NCBI RefSeq assembly: GCF_964218355.1
Contig: NZ_CAXPMC010000003.1
Location: forward strand, 1-64,000
Direction: 5' to 3'
Source of the DNA: Ferrovibrio sp964218355
GTDB lineage: Bacteria; Pseudomonadota; Alphaproteobacteria; Ferrovibrionales; Ferrovibrionaceae
DNA: 64,000 nucleotides
Each line of letters begins with the position of its first letter. Position 1 is the first letter of the stretch. The notes beneath the pieces were generated by a model. It was not told the origin of the DNA and made no database searches. It worked only from the letters and a program-made list of their open reading frames with translations. The position numbers and the translations under genes are program-made. Positions 45,033 to 54,205 of this stretch are shown here, one piece after another.

Positions 45033-45758
45033 ATGGGCTACACATTCGTTCTGGTACATGGCTCCTGGCACGACAACAGCGCCTGGGCGCCGGTGATCGC
45101 GCGGCTCGAGGAACTGGGCCACAGGGCCTTCGCGCCGACCGTGGCGGGCCACGAACCCGGCGGCAACAAGGGAGTCAGCCATGCCGACTGCGTCGCCTCG
45201 GTGGTCGATTACATCGCCCGGAAAGACCTGAAGGATTTCGTGCTGGTCGGCCACAGCTTCGGCGGCACCGTGATCCAGCCGGTGGCCGAGCAGCTGGCCG
45301 CACGTATCCGCCGCCTGGTCTTCTGGAATGCCTTCGTGCTGCAGGACGGCGAAAGCCTCGAAGACAACGTGCCGCCGCATTACAAGGCGCTGTTCGCGCA
45401 GATCGCCCAGCCCGATGGCGGCGTGATGCTGCCCTATCCGATCTGGCGCGATGCCTTCATCAACGATGCCGATGGCGACCTGGCGAAGCAGGCTTACGAC
45501 ACGCTGTCGCCCACACCGCGGCGCAGCCATACCGACAAGGTGCCGCTGAAGACGTTCTTCTCGCTGGAGATACCGAAAAGCTACCTGAACTGCACGGAAG
45601 ACACGGCCCTGCCGCCGGGCGCCGATTTCGGCTGGCACCCGCGGATGTCGTCGCGGCTGGGGCTGTACCGGCTGGTGCAGATGCCGGGCAGCCACGAGGT
45701 GATCTTCACCAATCCCCGGCTGCTGGCCGAAAAGCTGGTCGAGGCCGGCCGCGACTAG
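45033..45758 (+). CDS. Alpha/beta-hydrolase fold protein
   Basis: A 241-residue esterase-like protein of the salicylate-esterase/hydroxynitrile-lyase type. The oxyanion segment is VLVHGSWHDNSAWAPV, the nucleophile elbow GHSFGG gives Ser at about residue 80, and the late PGSHEVIFTNPRLLAEKL carries the catalytic His. An acidic partner is likely but less clear. The ribosome binding site GGAGGAGG defines the start. The natural substrate is unknown. Its stop codon overlaps that of convergent chpT. Confidence 0.88.
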   Translation: MGYTFVLVHGSWHDNSAWAPVIARLEELGHRAFAPTVAGHEPGGNKGVSHADCVASVVDYIARKDLKDFVLVGHSFGGTVIQPVAEQLAARIRRLVFWNAFVLQDGESLEDNVPPHYKALFAQIAQPDGGVMLPYPIWRDAFINDADGDLAKQAYDTLSPTPRRSHTDKVPLKTFFSLEIPKSYLNCTEDTALPPGADFGWHPRMSSRLGLYRLVQMPGSHEVIFTNPRLLAEKLVEAGRD

Positions 45759-46372
45759 GCGGACAGGACAAGCGCGATCTCGGTCTCGCCGGTCTGCACG
45801 GCAACACGGCAGCCGGCAAGGCTGGCCAGCCGCAGCGCGTAGCGGGCCAGCGCCGCCTGCGGCTCGCGCGGCCAGTCGCCGCCGGCGAGGGCCGCGGTAA
45901 CCGGTTCGGGCCAGCGCAGCATCGGCCCGCGGCCGGCGATGCGCCAGCCGCTGCCGTCACGGGTCAGCGCGAGATCGCCGCCCCGGGCCAGGGCCTGCGT
46001 CGCCAGCGCCAGCAGCAGCAGCAGGGCCTTGCCCAGCGGCTTGGCGATTTCGCCAGCCTCGACCGGCAGGCTGACCGCCACCTTGCCGCCGGCAAAATAG
46101 GCCTGCGCCACGCGGGCAAGGTCGGCCAGCGCCATCGGCTCGTCCATGCTGCCCGATGCACCCAGTGCGTGGCGGAAAAAGGCGAGGCGGCGGGCCGCGT
46201 CGCTGCCCGACTGCGCGATCAGGCCGATGGCCTCGTCGCGCATGGCCGGATCGGTTTCCTCGGCCAGCAGCTCGATGCCGTTGTTGACCGCGCCGACGGC
46301 GCCGGCGAGATCGTGGCACAGCCGCGAGCAGATCAATGCGACCAGATCGAGTGTCTCGGCATCGGCGGCCAT
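45755..46372 (-). CDS. chpT: Histidine phosphotransferase ChpT
   Basis: A 205-residue phosphotransferase of the alphaproteobacterial HPTransfase family. In Caulobacter it carries phosphate from the CckA kinase to CtrA and CpdR. The phospho-accepting histidine is His20 in SRLCHDLAGAVGAVNNGIELL, the DHp-like helix. The rest is a degenerate ATPase-like domain (LGKALLLLLALATQAL ... CRVAVQTGETEIALVLSA) without the ATP-binding boxes, as expected for ChpT. The start is at the ATG preceded by GGGAGA. No cckA or cpdR is in the window. Confidence 0.93.
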   Translation of the reverse strand: MAADAETLDLVALICSRLCHDLAGAVGAVNNGIELLAEETDPAMRDEAIGLIAQSGSDAARRLAFFRHALGASGSMDEPMALADLARVAQAYFAGGKVAVSLPVEAGEIAKPLGKALLLLLALATQALARGGDLALTRDGSGWRIAGRGPMLRWPEPVTAALAGGDWPREPQAALARYALRLASLAGCRVAVQTGETEIALVLSA

Positions 46373-46492
46373 GGCAGGTCTCCCGGGTGGCACGGTGGCG
46401 GCTGGGCGCCATCGCGGGTAAGATGATCCTGTCTAAAACGGCGGGCGTCCCGGATCAACCGGGCCGTGCCGGCCCTGTGGCAAGCGGAGATC

Positions 46493-46672
46493 ATGCAGGC
46501 ACCCTATGCACCCGGCGACTGGGTGGAACACCCTTTCCATCCCGACTGGGGTGCCGGTCAGGTCCAGTCGGCAATCGGACCGCGGGTCACTGTCAATTTT
46601 CCCCATGTCGGCAAGCAGCTGATCAATACCGACCAGGTGCCGCTGCGTCCGGTTGCGCCACCCGAGGGCTGA
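46493..46672 (+). CDS. DUF3553 protein
   Basis: A small protein of 59 residues (or 68 from a GTG upstream at 46466). The DUF3553 core is intact: PGDWVEHPFHPDWGAGQVQSAIGPRVTVNFPHVGKQLI, a fold related to the CarD/RNA-polymerase-interacting and tudor-like domains by pattern. Stand-alone copies are common in alphaproteobacteria, and the domain is also found at the end of UvrD/PcrA-like helicases. The molecular role of the free form is not known. It lies eight bases before the CysQ-like gene and may be translated with it. Confidence 0.82.
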   Translation: MQAPYAPGDWVEHPFHPDWGAGQVQSAIGPRVTVNFPHVGKQLINTDQVPLRPVAPPEG

Positions 46673-46679
46673 TGCAGCC

Positions 46680-47462
46680 ATGACCATTGCTGCCGAACCG
46701 CTTGCGCCGGCCGTGCTCGCTCTGGCCCGTGCCGCCGGCACAGCAATCATGGCGATCTACGACACAGCCTTCGAGGCACGGACGAAGGCCGACCGCTCGC
46801 CGGTGACCGATGCCGACGAGGCGGCCGAGGCCCTGATCGTTGCCGGCCTGCAGCGGCTGGCGCCGGGCATCCCGGTGGTCGCCGAGGAAAGCGTGGCGCG
46901 CCACGGTCCGCCGCAGATCGGCAACGGCCCCTTCTGGCTGGTCGATCCACTGGATGGCACCCGCGAATTCGTCAGCCGCAATGGCGATTTTACCGTCAAC
47001 ATCGCGCTGGTTGGCGAAGACCGCCGGCTGCTGCTCGGCGTGGTGCTGGCGCCGGCCTGCGATTCCGGCGTGGCCTGGCTGGGCCTGCCATCGGGTGCGC
47101 GGCGCTTTGCCGGCGCCGCCGATACGGATGGCGTTGTGATCCGGGCCCGCCGCATGCCGCCCGGCGGCGCCACCGTGCTGGTCAGCCGCAATCACCGCGA
47201 TCCGGAAACCGATGGCTGGCTGAAGACGCAGACGGTGGCCGCCGAGGTTACCGCCGGCTCGTCATTGAAGTTCTGCCGCATCGCCGAGGGACAGGCGGAT
47301 CTCTATCCGCGCTTTGCGTCCATCAAGGAATGGGATACCGCGGCCGGCCAGGCAGTCCTGGAAGCCGCCGGCGGTGCCGTGGTGACCTGGGAAGGGGCGC
47401 CGCTGACCTACGGCAAGCCGGGCTTCCGCAATCCGGGCTTCCTTGCCCGCGGCCTGGCCTGA
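46680..47462 (+). CDS. cysQ: 3'(2'),5'-bisphosphate nucleotidase CysQ-like
   Basis: A 260-residue inositol-monophosphatase-superfamily enzyme that hydrolyses 3'-phosphoadenosine 5'-phosphate, recycling the by-product of sulfate assimilation and sulfonation. Metal ligands are visible in PVVAEES (Glu at about 65-66), WLVDPLDGTREFVSRNGDFTVNIALV (Asp, Asp and the DGT loop) and EWDTAAGQAVLEAAGG (late Asp). The REFV rather than ..NFV sequence after DGT favours CysQ over inositol monophosphatase. Start is at the ATG four bases after the DUF3553 stop region. A DedA gene follows four bases later. Confidence 0.92.
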   Translation: MTIAAEPLAPAVLALARAAGTAIMAIYDTAFEARTKADRSPVTDADEAAEALIVAGLQRLAPGIPVVAEESVARHGPPQIGNGPFWLVDPLDGTREFVSRNGDFTVNIALVGEDRRLLLGVVLAPACDSGVAWLGLPSGARRFAGAADTDGVVIRARRMPPGGATVLVSRNHRDPETDGWLKTQTVAAEVTAGSSLKFCRIAEGQADLYPRFASIKEWDTAAGQAVLEAAGGAVVTWEGAPLTYGKPGFRNPGFLARGLA

Positions 47463-47465
47463 ACC

Positions 47466-48038
47466 ATGGACCAGTTGGCGCATCTGCTCGATGAATTCGG
47501 CTATCTCGCCGTTCTGGTCGGCACGTTTCTTGAGGGGGAGACGATCCTGGTGCTGGCGGGTTTCGCCGCCCATCAGGGCTATCTCGCACTCGGGCCGGTG
47601 ATGCTGGCGGCCTTCGCCGGCTCGGCGGCCGGCGACCAGCTGTGGTTTCTGCTGGCCCGCCGCCATGGCCGCGGCTGGCTGGCCCGCCGGCCGAAACTGG
47701 CTGCGCGCTTTGCCACGGCATCACGCTGGCTGGAACGTCATCCGACCCTGTTCATCCTCGGCTTCCGCTTCGTCTACGGCATCCGCAATGTCGCGCCGGT
47801 GGCCATCGGGCTGAGCAGCATTCCGGCCCGCCGCTTCGTGCCGCTCAACCTGCTGGCTGCGGCGCTGTGGGCGGTTCTGTTCGCTGCCATCGGCTATGTG
47901 TTCGGGCAGGCCGTGGAAACGCTGCTTGGCGAGATGAAGGCGGTGGAGCAGCGCCTGCTGGCGGCTGCCGCGCTGGCCGTGATCTTTGTGCTGGCGGCGC
48001 GCTGGCTGGCCCGGAAACTGCGCCAGCGAACCGGCTGA
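47466..48038 (+). CDS. DedA-family membrane protein
   Basis: A 190-residue inner-membrane protein with four to five hydrophobic segments. FLEGETILVLAGFAAHQGYL, then SAAGDQLWFLLARRHG and FRFVYGIRNVAPVAIGLSSIPARRFVPLNLLAAALWA are the family's conserved blocks, including the amphipathic re-entrant loop with the key Arg and Gly. DedA proteins scramble or flip lipids such as undecaprenyl phosphate or phospholipids and support envelope homeostasis. Here it is adjacent to cysQ on the same strand. Confidence 0.93.
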   Translation: MDQLAHLLDEFGYLAVLVGTFLEGETILVLAGFAAHQGYLALGPVMLAAFAGSAAGDQLWFLLARRHGRGWLARRPKLAARFATASRWLERHPTLFILGFRFVYGIRNVAPVAIGLSSIPARRFVPLNLLAAALWAVLFAAIGYVFGQAVETLLGEMKAVEQRLLAAAALAVIFVLAARWLARKLRQRTG

Positions 48039-48045
48039 GGGAATT

Positions 48046-48621
48046 TCAGCGGTTCAGGTCGTCGTGCCGGATGTCGTCGCGGTCGAGATCGTCGAAAGTA
48101 TCCGGCGGTGCCGGCTGGAACCCGCGCAGTTCGGCATAGCGCAGCAGCTGGTCGGCGTTCAGCAGGCTGCGGGTCGCCAGATGGCCGCGCAGGCGGGTGG
48201 CGCGCAGCCGCCCCTGCAGGGTACCGATCTGCGCGGTAATCCCATCGATGCGGCCGGGATTGACATTGCCCTGGGCGAAGGCGAAATCGAGGCGCCGCTC
48301 CTCACTGGCGATGCGGCGGGACAGTGCCGTCAGTTCGCCATCGACGCGTTGCTGCAGCATGCGCAGATCCTGGCGCTGTGCCGGATCCAGCCCGAGATCG
48401 TCGGCCAGCTGCAGGGCGGTTTCCGGGGCGGGATAAAGATTGCGCTCGGCGCTGCGTATGTCGCTGGCACCGGCCGGCAGGCTGGCCAGGGGCCGCGCCG
48501 GCGCCGCAACCACCGGTGCCGGGGGCGTGGTTCCGTCCCGAGAACCGGACAGCATGCTGAACGCGAGACTGCCGGCCAGAATCAGGCCAAGCGCCAGCGT
48601 GGCGACAAACCGTCGCGCCAT
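48046..48621 (-). CDS. Periplasmic CpxP/Spy-like (heavy-metal-resistance type) protein
   Basis: A 191-residue exported protein. The N-terminal hydrophobic helix (FVATLALGLILAGSLAFSML) is a signal anchor. After a Pro/Ala linker the domain is helical with LGLDPAQRQDLRMLQQRVDGELTALSRRIASEERRLDFAFAQ and TAQIGTLQGRLRATRLRGHLATRSLLNADQLLRYAEL, the helix-hairpin pattern of periplasmic LTxxQ/CnrX-like sensors. The RLDFAFAQG segment fits the heavy-metal-resistance family. The start follows GGAG by six bases. Metal binding is not shown by clear His/Cys clusters. Confidence 0.75.
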   Translation of the reverse strand: MARRFVATLALGLILAGSLAFSMLSGSRDGTTPPAPVVAAPARPLASLPAGASDIRSAERNLYPAPETALQLADDLGLDPAQRQDLRMLQQRVDGELTALSRRIASEERRLDFAFAQGNVNPGRIDGITAQIGTLQGRLRATRLRGHLATRSLLNADQLLRYAELRGFQPAPPDTFDDLDRDDIRHDDLNR

Positions 48622-48686
48622 GGTGATCTCCATTGGAATGCGGCATCCGGCATGCGGACACTGCCATGGAGCACCGTATAGACCCC

Positions 48687-50513
48687 TCAATCCATGCTGT
48701 CGGTGACGATGATCACGTCGGCGGCAGGCTGCCTGCTGTAGAGGCGGTTCACATCGGCGTGACGGCGTTCCAGCGCGGCGCGCTGGTTGATATAGCCCTT
48801 GTCGGTGATCTCGTTGGCGTCGATCGAAGGAGGCTCGGCCAGCAGCAGCACGCGGCTGATCCGCATGGATGACCCGCGCTGTCCTGCATTGTATGCAGCC
48901 AGTTTTGCTGCGACCTGCCGGCGCAGGTCATCGGGCGCCAGTTCCTTCGCGGCGGCACTCGGCCAGGCCAGCAGGCCGATGGCGTGGCGGTCATGGCCGG
49001 TGACGACGGCATCCTGCAGCAACGGCGAGCAGGCGGCGATGGCCGCCACCCGCAGGCCGCCGACATGCACCCAGGTGCCGGTGGTCAGCTTGAAATCCTC
49101 CGCGATGCGGCCATCGAAGGTCACGCCCTTGTCGGGATCGGCTTCATCGGCCAGTTTTACGGCGTCGCCGATGCGGTAGAAGCCCTCTTCATCGAAGGCC
49201 GCCCGGGTCTGCTCCGGGTTGCCAAGATAACCGGGCGTGACATTGGGGCCGCGCACGCGGATTTCCAGCTTGCCGCCCGAAGGCACCAGTTTCAGCTGCA
49301 CGCCGGGCACGGGCACGCCGATCACCCCGGCCCGTTCGATCGGGAAATGCGCTGCGGTGGCCAGCGGCGCTGTCTCGGTCGAACCCCAGGAAGAGGTCAT
49401 GGTGACGCGACGGCCCAGCGTGCGCACCGACAACGCCTCCAGCCGTGCCCACAGGTCCGGCGGCAGGGCGGCGCCGGCATAGAAGATCATCTGCAGTTTC
49501 GCGAAGAAGCGCCGGCAGAGGTCCGCATCCTTCTCAAGATGCGGCAGCAGCATCGCGTAGCCGGCCGGCACATTGAAATAGAGGGTCGGCGAGACCTCGC
49601 GCAGGTTGGCGACGGTTTTCTCGACCAGGCCCGGCGCCGGTTTTCCGTCGTCGATATGCAGGGTGCCGCCCTGGGCCAGAACCATATTGAAATTATGGTT
49701 GCCGCCGAAGGTGTGGTTCCACGGCAGCCAGTCCAGCAGCACCGGCGGACTGGTGCGCAGGAAGGGCCAGATCTGGGCGATGGCCTGCTGGTTGCTGGTC
49801 ATCATGCGGTGGGTGTTGATGACACCCTTGGGCAGGCCGGTCGAACCCGAAGTGAAGAGATACTTGGCGGTCCAGTCGGGACCGATGGCATTGAACCGCG
49901 TTTCCACGTCGGCCGTCGGCGTCGTGGCCAGCAGGCTGGCGAAGGCCGTGCCTGCGCTGCCGTCGGATGTGACGGTCTCGAACCCGTCCTGCGGCAGGCT
50001 GGCCAGCACCCTGGCGAAGGCAGCGCCATTCTCGGCGAAGACCAGCCTGGGTTTCACCAGTCCGAAGATGTGATGCACCTTGGCGAAGTCGCCGCTCATC
50101 AGCGAATAGGCGACACTGGCCGGGGTGACCGGCACGCCGGCGACAAAGCCGCCCAACATGAGCAGGGCGTGGTCGATGCTGTTGCCGGACAGGATCAGGA
50201 TCGAATCATCCTGACCGAGGCCGCGGTCGAGCAGGGCCTGGGCGATGCTGCGGGCCGCCTGCCATGCCCCGGCGTAAGTGACCTGCCGCCAGCCGCCATC
50301 GGCCTGCCGTGCGGCCAGGAAGACGGTATTCGGCCGGTTCTGTGCGTGACGCTGCAGCAGCAGGCCGGCATGGGCAGGATAAGCCCCGAGCGGCTCGGCC
50401 GATTCCAGCAGGCATCCGCCGCCGGCCAGCGGCGTGCGGCGGATGCGCGGCGGCGCAAGGTCGAGGGGGATGAAAGGCGGCTTGTCCGCGCCAGCGCTCA
50501 GGCTGTCGGGCAT
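48687..50513 (-). CDS. Feruloyl-CoA synthase-like acyl-CoA ligase
   Basis: A 608-residue AMP-forming ligase. The ATP-binding motif is YLFTSGSTGLPKGV, and the following WLPWNHTFGGNHNFNMVLAQGGTLHIDDG block is diagnostic of feruloyl-CoA synthases. FYRIGDAVKL and TFDGRIAEDFKLTTGTWVHVG lie at the hinge to the C-terminal domain; the K-rich C-terminal tail covers ANEITDKGYINQRAAL. It probably activates ferulate-like hydroxycinnamates or a similar acid with ATP and CoA. The start follows GGAGGAA. It is the last gene of a minus-strand run with a thiolase and an AcuI-like reductase. Confidence 0.9.
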   Translation of the reverse strand: MPDSLSAGADKPPFIPLDLAPPRIRRTPLAGGGCLLESAEPLGAYPAHAGLLLQRHAQNRPNTVFLAARQADGGWRQVTYAGAWQAARSIAQALLDRGLGQDDSILILSGNSIDHALLMLGGFVAGVPVTPASVAYSLMSGDFAKVHHIFGLVKPRLVFAENGAAFARVLASLPQDGFETVTSDGSAGTAFASLLATTPTADVETRFNAIGPDWTAKYLFTSGSTGLPKGVINTHRMMTSNQQAIAQIWPFLRTSPPVLLDWLPWNHTFGGNHNFNMVLAQGGTLHIDDGKPAPGLVEKTVANLREVSPTLYFNVPAGYAMLLPHLEKDADLCRRFFAKLQMIFYAGAALPPDLWARLEALSVRTLGRRVTMTSSWGSTETAPLATAAHFPIERAGVIGVPVPGVQLKLVPSGGKLEIRVRGPNVTPGYLGNPEQTRAAFDEEGFYRIGDAVKLADEADPDKGVTFDGRIAEDFKLTTGTWVHVGGLRVAAIAACSPLLQDAVVTGHDRHAIGLLAWPSAAAKELAPDDLRRQVAAKLAAYNAGQRGSSMRISRVLLLAEPPSIDANEITDKGYINQRAALERRHADVNRLYSRQPAADVIIVTDSMD

Positions 50514-50612
50514 GGTTTCCTCCGGTGCTTTTTTCGCAAGGCCGGATTTGTAATCCAGCATTACAATTATGCCGGCATAATAGCCGAAGCGGAGGCAGGC
50601 TCAAGCGCTAAA

Positions 50613-51605
50613 TCAGGCGTTGATATCGATGACCGCGCGGCCGCGCACCTGCCCGGCAATGATCTTCGGCGCCAGCTCGAAAATAGCCGACAGCGGATGC
50701 ACTTCCGTCATCGCGTCAAGCTTGTCGAGCGGCAGGTCTTTCGCCAGCTGCTGCCAGGCGCGGCGGCGGCGATGCATGGGCGCCATCACCGAATCGACGC
50801 CCAGCAGGCTGACATTGCGCAGGATGAAGGGGAACACGCTGGCCGGCAGGTCGATGCCGCCGGCAAGGCCGCAGGCGGCGACCCAGCCGCCGTAGCGGGT
50901 CTGGCTCAGCACCGTGGCCAGCGTCTGGCTGCCGACGGAATCGACCGCCGCTGCCCAGCGCTCCTTGGCCATCGGCGGGCCCTTCTGGGACAGCTCCTCG
51001 CGGGCGACGAAACCCGCGGCGCCGAGATTCTTCAGGTAATCGTGAGTTTCCGGCCGGCCGGTGGCGGCAATGACGCGATAGCCTTTCCTTGCCAGCAGGG
51101 CGATGGCAACCGAACCGACGCCGCCGGCCGCGCCGGTTACCAGCACTTCGGCATCCTTGTCCGGCACGAGGCCGGCATCCTCCAGCGCCATCACGCAGAG
51201 CATGGCCGTGTAGCCGGCGGTGCCGATTGCCATCGCCTGCTGCATCGTGAAGGCGCCGGGCAGCGGCACCAGCCAGTCGCTTTTCAGGCGGGCGTATTTC
51301 GCATAGGCACCCCACTGGGTTTCCGACAGCCCGTAGCCGTTCACGATCACCCTGTCGCCGGGTTTGAAATCCGGACTGGCCGATTCGATCACCGTGCCGG
51401 CGGCATCGATGCCGGCCACCATGGGCAGCCTGCGGGCGATACGGCCGCCGGTCAGCGCAAGGCCATCCTTGTAGTTCAGGGTCGAGCAGGCGACCTCGAC
51501 CAGCACGTCGTGATCCGGCAGGTCGGACAGTTTCAGCTGCCGGAAGGTGGCCTTCGGCTTGCCCTCGACCTCTTCGATCACCACCGCGCGGAAGCTGTCG
51601 GACAT
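50613..51605 (-). CDS. AcuI/YhdH-type acryloyl-CoA reductase family
   Basis: A 330-residue zinc-free medium-chain dehydrogenase. The opening (FRAVVIEE ... STLNYKDGLALTG) and the NADPH-binding GAAGGVGSVAIALLARKGYRVIAATGR match the YhdH/AcuI family. AcuI reduces acryloyl-CoA to propionyl-CoA. In this operon it could act on an enoyl-CoA intermediate of side-chain degradation, but that is inference. I start at the second methionine because AAGGTG is well placed six bases before it. Confidence 0.9.
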   Translation of the reverse strand: MSDSFRAVVIEEVEGKPKATFRQLKLSDLPDHDVLVEVACSTLNYKDGLALTGGRIARRLPMVAGIDAAGTVIESASPDFKPGDRVIVNGYGLSETQWGAYAKYARLKSDWLVPLPGAFTMQQAMAIGTAGYTAMLCVMALEDAGLVPDKDAEVLVTGAAGGVGSVAIALLARKGYRVIAATGRPETHDYLKNLGAAGFVAREELSQKGPPMAKERWAAAVDSVGSQTLATVLSQTRYGGWVAACGLAGGIDLPASVFPFILRNVSLLGVDSVMAPMHRRRRAWQQLAKDLPLDKLDAMTEVHPLSAIFELAPKIIAGQVRGRAVIDINA

Positions 51606-51623
51606 GGATTTCACCTTGTTTTG

Positions 51624-51697
51624 TCGTCACGCCCGCGCAGGCGGGCATCCAGATGGATTCACCCGTGGTCGGGCGCCCGCTTGCGCGGGAGCGGCGA
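51624..51697. repeat. Dispersed inverted repeat, third copy
   Basis: Arms 51624-51645 and 51676-51697 match at 18 of 22 positions around a 30-base spacer. Each contains a cccgc-gcag-gcggg-like hairpin also seen at 11185 and 18003. It occupies most of the gap between the thiolase and reductase genes, so it is transcribed if the operon is continuous. Confidence 0.65.
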
Positions 51698-51706
51698 GTG
51701 GGCGGA

Positions 51707-52873
51707 TCAGCGCAGCGGCTCGAGGATCGAGACGTAGTTGGCCACCGCCACGCCGCCCATGTTGAAGACGCCGCCGAGCTTGGCATTCTTCACCTGGATG
51801 TCGCCGGCGGTGCCGGAAAGCTGCATCGCCGCCATCACATGCATGGAGACACCGGTCGCGCCGATCGGATGGCCCTTCGACTTCAGGCCGCCCGAGGGAT
51901 TGACCGGCAGCTTGCCGTCGGCCTGGGTCCAGCCTTCCATGATCGCCTTCGCGCCCTCACCCGGTGCGGTCAGGCCCATCGCCTCGTATTCGATCAGCTC
52001 GGCGATGGTGAAGCAGTCATGGCTTTCGGCAAACGACAGGTCCCAGACGCTGAGGCCGGCCTCGCCCAGTGCATCGGCCCAGGCTTTTGCCGGACCCTCG
52101 AAAGCAACCACGTCGCGCTTGGCCATCGGCAGGAAATCCTGCACATGCTTCGCCGCCCGGAAGGCAATGGCTTTCTTCATCCCGAGTGCGGTCTGCACAT
52201 CGGTCAGCACCAGTGCCGCGGCGCCATCGGAGACCATCGAGCAGTCGGTGCGGCGCATGCCGCCCACCACCAGCGGATTCCTGTCAGAAACCGTGCGGCA
52301 GAAATCGTAGCCGAAATCCTTCTGCATATGGGCCAGCGGGTTCTTCGTCCCGTTCTTGTGGTTCTTGGCCGCGATCATCGCAGTGGCATCCGACTGGTCG
52401 CCATACCGCTGAAAATACTGTTTCTGGATCGAATCGAACACGCCGGCAAAACCGCCTTCGTTGAACACCTCCGCCTTGCGGTAGCTGGCCTTCAGCAGGA
52501 TGTTGCCGACGACGTCGGTGGGGGCGGCCGTCATCTTCTCGACCCCGACACAGAGCACGAACCGGGCTTTCTTCGCGGCAATGGTATTCAGGCCCTGGTA
52601 GATTGCCGCCGACCCGGTCGAGCAGGCATTTTCCACGCGGGTGGCCGGCTTGAAGCGCAGGCCCGGGTCGGCCTGCAGCACCAGCGCGGCGGAGAAATCC
52701 TGGTCGGTGAGGCCGCCGTTGAAGTGGCCGAGATAGATGGCGTCGACATCCTTCGGTTCGATGCCGGCGTCGCGGATGGCGCCCACCGCCACCTCGACGA
52801 TCAGGTCCTCGGCATCGCGGCCATCCAGTTTGCCGAATTTGCTGTGATTCCAGCCGACGATGCAGGCGGTCAT
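51707..52873 (-). CDS. Thiolase family acyltransferase (SCP-x-like)
   Basis: A 388-residue thiolase-fold enzyme. The nucleophilic Cys is in RVENACSTGSAAIYQGL (residue about 87). Later motifs are ESHDCFTIAELIEYEAMGL with the His position and NPSGGLKSKGHPIGATGVSMHVMAAMQL, the thiolase active-site loop. The short opening TACIVGWNHSKFGKLDG and GGMRRTDCSMVSDGAAALVL point to the SCP-x/acetyl-CoA acetyltransferase subgroup rather than FadA. It probably releases acetyl-CoA in a beta-oxidation-like pathway and heads the operon with the reductase and the feruloyl-CoA-synthase-like ligase. GGAGGAG precedes the ATG. Confidence 0.9.
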   Translation of the reverse strand: MTACIVGWNHSKFGKLDGRDAEDLIVEVAVGAIRDAGIEPKDVDAIYLGHFNGGLTDQDFSAALVLQADPGLRFKPATRVENACSTGSAAIYQGLNTIAAKKARFVLCVGVEKMTAAPTDVVGNILLKASYRKAEVFNEGGFAGVFDSIQKQYFQRYGDQSDATAMIAAKNHKNGTKNPLAHMQKDFGYDFCRTVSDRNPLVVGGMRRTDCSMVSDGAAALVLTDVQTALGMKKAIAFRAAKHVQDFLPMAKRDVVAFEGPAKAWADALGEAGLSVWDLSFAESHDCFTIAELIEYEAMGLTAPGEGAKAIMEGWTQADGKLPVNPSGGLKSKGHPIGATGVSMHVMAAMQLSGTAGDIQVKNAKLGGVFNMGGVAVANYVSILEPLR

Positions 52874-53158
52874 GGCGCTCCTCCAAATCCTCTTGGCGCG
52901 TATTCGCGCTGTTTTGCTGCCCGGGTCCCGGATGCGGTTAAGAGAGTGTGGCGCGGCGCCCAAGTCAAGCAACGGGCCGGGCCGACAGGGGGCTGCATTG
53001 CTGGCACTCGCTGGCGAGCAGTGCCAATTTTTGTCATATTTACAAAATCTTATTGAAACATGGCGGATATTTCAGACAGTCTTTTTCCGTATGGTGCGCC
53101 GGCTCAGGGTCGGTGTTTGCGACCTCGGACCGGCTCCCGCAGAAGGCAGGAGGCGAGA

Positions 53159-53467
53159 ATGACAGATCACTCCCCCGACGACCTGGCCGGCAGCCGGGCA
53201 GATCGCGCCGGGCAGCTGCAGCGGCTGCTCAGCTACAGCCTGACCACGGCCGAAATCCTCTATCACATGCCCGATCATCCGGCCCTGCTGCAGAGCTACA
53301 TCTGGCAGGATTACGATCTGGCGCCGAAATTCCCCGGCCTGAAGAAGTTTCTCGGCTTCTGGGAAACCAGCCTGGATGGCCGGCTGCATTCGGTGCGGGT
53401 CGTATCCGCCCGGCTGCTCAGCCCAGCCGAATACCGTGCGGCGGCGGCCAGCTACGACCTGCACTGA
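53159..53467 (+). CDS. usg: Usg family protein
   Basis: A 102-residue protein of the alphaproteobacterial Usg family. The core is easily recognised: LQRLLSYSLTTAEILYHMPDHPALLQSYIWQDYDLAPKFPGLKKFLGFWETSLDG, positions about 18-72, followed by KLHSVRV-like RLHSVRVVSARLL. Usg was first noted upstream of tryptophan genes (trpF) in some species; the biochemical role is not known. A strong aggaggcgag ribosome binding site decides the start. The roughly 285-base region before it is AT-rich in its last third, suggesting its own promoter. Confidence 0.88.
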   Translation: MTDHSPDDLAGSRADRAGQLQRLLSYSLTTAEILYHMPDHPALLQSYIWQDYDLAPKFPGLKKFLGFWETSLDGRLHSVRVVSARLLSPAEYRAAAASYDLH

Positions 53468-53558
53468 ATGCGGGCTGGCCGGCCGGCCGCAGGGCTGGTC
53501 CGGCAGCGGCTTTGTGTTAGGCTGCGCGCGGATTTAACCGCCCGCAGCGAGCCTGTTC

Positions 53559-54125
53559 ATGTCGCTTGTCCAGTATCTTGAAGATTCGGCCGCCCTGATC
53601 GCGAAGGCCGCCACCGCCGATCGCGCCGCTGCGGTTGACCGTGCCATTGAGACCATCGTGACCGCTCTGGGAGCGGATCTGCCGCTGCTGGTCTGTGGGA
53701 ATGGCGGCTCGGCGGCGGATGCCATGCATATCGCCGGCGAACTGGTTGGCCGCTTCCTGAAAGAGCGGCGCGGGCTGAACTGCATTGCTCTGGGTGCCGA
53801 CAGCGCGACGCTGACGGCCTGGGCAAACGATTACGACTATGCCAGCGTGTTTGCCCGCCAGGTCGAGGCTTATGGCCGCCGGGGCGGCGTGCTGCTCGGC
53901 ATCAGCACCTCGGGCAATTCGGCCAATGTGCTGAAGGCCGCGGAAGCGGCGCGCGTGAAGGGGATGACCGTGATCGGGCTGACCGGCGAAGGCGGCGGCC
54001 GGCTGGCGCCATTCTGCGACATCCTGATCGACGTGCCGTCGCGGCACACGCCGCAGGTGCAGCAGATCCATGCCTGTCTCTACCATTACATCTGCGAACG
54101 GGTGGAGGCGATGCTGGCCGGCTGA
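53559..54125 (+). CDS. gmhA: Phosphoheptose isomerase-like SIS protein
   Basis: A 188-residue SIS-domain isomerase of the GmhA family, converting sedoheptulose 7-phosphate to D-glycero-D-manno-heptose 7-phosphate for LPS core and S-layer glycans. Sugar-phosphate contacts are visible in LVCGNGGSAADAMHIAGELVGRFLKERRGL and LLGISTSGNSANVLKAAEAA. The helix-linked glutamate (GEL) and the late His of QQIHACLYHYIC are in place. It is the first gene of the glycan locus. A heptosyltransferase-like gene 9 kb on (62595) supports heptose use. Confidence 0.92.
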   Translation: MSLVQYLEDSAALIAKAATADRAAAVDRAIETIVTALGADLPLLVCGNGGSAADAMHIAGELVGRFLKERRGLNCIALGADSATLTAWANDYDYASVFARQVEAYGRRGGVLLGISTSGNSANVLKAAEAARVKGMTVIGLTGEGGGRLAPFCDILIDVPSRHTPQVQQIHACLYHYICERVEAMLAG

Positions 54126-54205
54126 CCCGGTCGGCTATCGTTAACCAAATCTGAACGCAGGCCGGGGAATATGGCGCGGATTGCCGTGGACCCGGAGGCA
54201 GACGC